DNA of 64,000 bases from positions 1-64,000 of the forward strand of contig SCKQ01000002.1 in assembly GCA_004124535.1 (NCBI GenBank), read 5' to 3'. The notes under the pieces are model-generated. The model did not search any database. It had not been told where the DNA came from and saw only the letters and a program-made list of their open reading frames with translations. The translations under genes and the position numbers were made by a program. Numbering within the stretch: the stretch's first letter is position 1; each line of letters opens with the position of its first letter. The stretch comes from Fidelibacterota bacterium (GTDB lineage Bacteria; Marinisomatota; Marinisomatia; Marinisomatales; TCS55). Below, one piece after another: positions 62,620 to 64,000 of this stretch.

Positions 62620-63495
62620 CTATTCAGGTCGATTTAACACCCGATATTCGAGGCCATACTTATCCTTGACCCGTTCACCTTCGATTTCCGCTTCCTCCAT
62701 ACTATAGAAACGAACTACACGCACCGCATGCAAACGTCTACCTGCAGATGGAACTTCAACGATCTCCACATTGAACCCACCCTGCAGCAGTAAATTCTTA
62801 ATCCGCAGCGCGTTCTGATATTTGCTGAATGCGCCCACCTGTGCTACGAAATCCTTGGTCTTACTGGGACCCGGTTTTGGTATAGTTGGGTTTGGCTTTG
62901 GGCCAGGCCAGGTTAGTTTTCTATTATTTAACTTTGCGGAAACTTTTTCCTTGTCCAGTTTTACTAATTTCGCATCCGGCGGTGGGTCCACCAAGGTTGC
63001 CATTCCATAGTGGTCATATTCGAGTGTCGGATGCAAGGATCGTATCTGGCGCACATAATATGCCGCACTATCTCTTTGCCCGGTGGCTGTATAACTATTG
63101 ACCATGAGATCGGTAGCTCGCTGGACGTGTTCCGTTGTTGTATATACCAGCGGAACGAGACGAAACTGTTTACTTGCCTGAGTATATAGACCACGTGAAA
63201 AAAGATATTCACCGATTTTCATGGCTACATCATCCGCATAAACATGATTGGGGTGGCTTTTGAGCAGATTTCGATAAATAACCAACGCTGCTTCCCCATC
63301 CAGTGTAACCAGAGCTTTTACATATTGCACTCCGGTATCATCTTTATATAAAGCCTCCAATTCTGGTAACGCAGACCGTACATCCTCAATCCTGCCTTCA
63401 TTTATGAGTCTCAGGTAACGTTCAATGTCCTGGGCCCATAGTACAGCACAATGTAGACAGAGCAACAAGGATAAGGGTTTTAGGATTTGCTTCAC
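62620..63495 (-). CDS. SPOR-domain exported protein with TPR-like repeats
   Basis: 291 residues. A signal peptide (MKQILKPLSLLLCLHCAVLWA) is followed by Gln. Residues about 28-165 are helical repeats of the TPR type (YRNLLKSHPNHVYADDVAMK). A Pro/Lys-rich linker (WPGPKPNPTIPKPGPS) leads to a C-terminal SPOR domain (about 213-291: FVAQVGAFSKYQNALRIKNL). SPOR domains bind denuded septal peptidoglycan, so a role in cell division or envelope is likely. It shares a 4-nt overlap with the TPR gene upstream of it. Confidence 0.85.
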   Translation of the reverse strand: MKQILKPLSLLLCLHCAVLWAQDIERYLRLINEGRIEDVRSALPELEALYKDDTGVQYVKALVTLDGEAALVIYRNLLKSHPNHVYADDVAMKIGEYLFSRGLYTQASKQFRLVPLVYTTTEHVQRATDLMVNSYTATGQRDSAAYYVRQIRSLHPTLEYDHYGMATLVDPPPDAKLVKLDKEKVSAKLNNRKLTWPGPKPNPTIPKPGPSKTKDFVAQVGAFSKYQNALRIKNLLLQGGFNVEIVEVPSAGRRLHAVRVVRFYSMEEAEIEGERVKDKYGLEYRVLNRPE

Positions 63496-64000
63496 TGGTT
63501 TGAGTCCGTAGCCATGATCTCAATCATTTCGTCTATTTGTTGGGCCAGCTGGGGCGGTGGAACTGCTTGCAGGGACAATTTCAGTTTCATAAGCCGTAGT
63601 TTTACAGAATCCTCATGGCGATTTAAGGCATCTTCTACCAGTTCAAGTGCTTGTTGGCGTTCGCCCTTCTCTTCCAAGACATTGGCGATCTTTGCCAGAG
63701 CATCTAAGTTCTCAGGATTTTTGTCCAGGGCCCGCTGGTAGAATTTCTCTACTTCACTAAAGCGCCCCAGATCAAATAGTGCCGCTTCTATCTTGGAGTA
63801 AACGGATGAACCATTTTTCGTGTCCAGAAGCGCGTATTGTTCCCAGTGATCAATGGCTTTTACAAGATCACGATTTTCGGAGAACAGGTTACCCAAGTAC
63901 AGATGGGGTAAACCAAAATTTGGTGCCATTGCAACCGCTTTCTGAAAACAACCCTCCGCACCGACACGATCATCGCTTTCAAATTTTTCCATACCTTCAT
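63492..64000 (-). CDS. TPR-repeat protein (partial at the window edge)
   Basis: About 169 residues seen; the frame is open on the minus strand to base 64000, so the N-terminus may lie outside the window (an internal ATG is at 63992). TPR motifs repeat every 34 residues: PNFGLPHLYLGNLFSENRDL, DLGRFSEVEKFYQRALDKNP and VLEEKGERQQALELVEDALN. It ends next to the SPOR gene start, in the same operon. Function unknown beyond probable protein binding. Confidence 0.8.
   Translation of the reverse strand, partial: EGMEKFESDDRVGAEGCFQKAVAMAPNFGLPHLYLGNLFSENRDLVKAIDHWEQYALLDTKNGSSVYSKIEAALFDLGRFSEVEKFYQRALDKNPENLDALAKIANVLEEKGERQQALELVEDALNRHEDSVKLRLMKLKLSLQAVPPPQLAQQIDEMIEIMATDSNQ

Noticed and set aside
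1..64000. CRISPR array, insertion sequence, prophage or antiphage defence island
   Set aside because: No regularly spaced repeats, transposase, integrase or typical defence genes were seen.

Overview
The window reads as a chromosomal segment of a Gram-negative bacterium of the Fibrobacterota-Chlorobiota-Bacteroidota (FCB) group. It encodes a SprA-type outer-membrane translocon with PorV-like partners (type IX secretion), an LptD-like LPS exporter, a TonB-dependent receptor with a carboxypeptidase-regulatory N-terminus, SPOR and FKBP lipoprotein genes, and many signal peptides cleaved before Gln. Low GC content, frequent TTG starts and a nucleotide-transporter/HEAT/cNMP fusion would suit Marinimicrobia (SAR406). 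That placement is an inference, made without any database search.

Layout. (a) 1-14450, minus strand: a secretion and envelope cluster. It runs sprA, an M28 glutaminyl cyclase lipoprotein, a small lipoprotein, a propeller protein with a sorting-type C-terminus, two PorV/PorQ-like barrels, a divergent polysaccharide deacetylase, asparaginase II and a partial secreted endonuclease/phosphatase-fold protein; rdgB lies upstream. (b) 14585-25416, plus strand: tRNA-Phe, then a tightly packed purine catabolism cluster of guanine deaminase, XdhA, XdhB, XdhC, allantoinase, allantoicase, OHCU decarboxylase, a DUF6986-type lyase/synthase homologue, HIU hydrolase and a PuuD urate hydroxylase that lacks a cytochrome domain. 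Together these cover guanine to ureidoglycolate plus urea. (c) 25592-28966: a terminator/promoter pair, an APC permease, an AhpD-like gene whose second redox residue is encoded by an in-frame TGA (probable selenocysteine), and a convergent second APC permease. (d) 29079-39363: two phytanoyl-CoA-dioxygenase-like genes, arabinose-5-phosphate isomerase, a disordered secreted protein, a barrel protein, a large M14 peptidase, HAD, Nudix and ROK genes, and an SDR. (e) 39364-39803: a decay scar with the 3' end of an alpha/beta-hydrolase gene and the 5' end of a PIN/PhoH gene. (f) 39804-46599: the transporter/HEAT/cNMP fusion, a degenerate 5'-nucleotidase-like protein, an OPT transporter, a YidD fusion and tRNA-Thr. 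(g) 46600-57851: an FKBP lipoprotein, then a plus-strand housekeeping run rarA-lptD-DUF2007-like-hisS-topA-ccmH-like-glyQS. (h) 57996-64000: a TonB receptor, an aminotransferase, tRNA-Sec (selC), and SPOR and TPR genes.

The most notable signals are three. The first is an AhpD-like open reading frame read through a TGA, with the Glu/Cys/U/His spacing of AhpD and a plausible bacterial SECIS, in the same window as a selC tRNA with anticodon UCA. The second is a T9SS module encoding its own glutaminyl cyclase in a genome where most signal peptides seen here are followed by Gln. The third is a complete purine-to-ureidoglycolate route with an unusual PuuD. No CRISPR array, insertion sequence, integrase or rRNA was seen.
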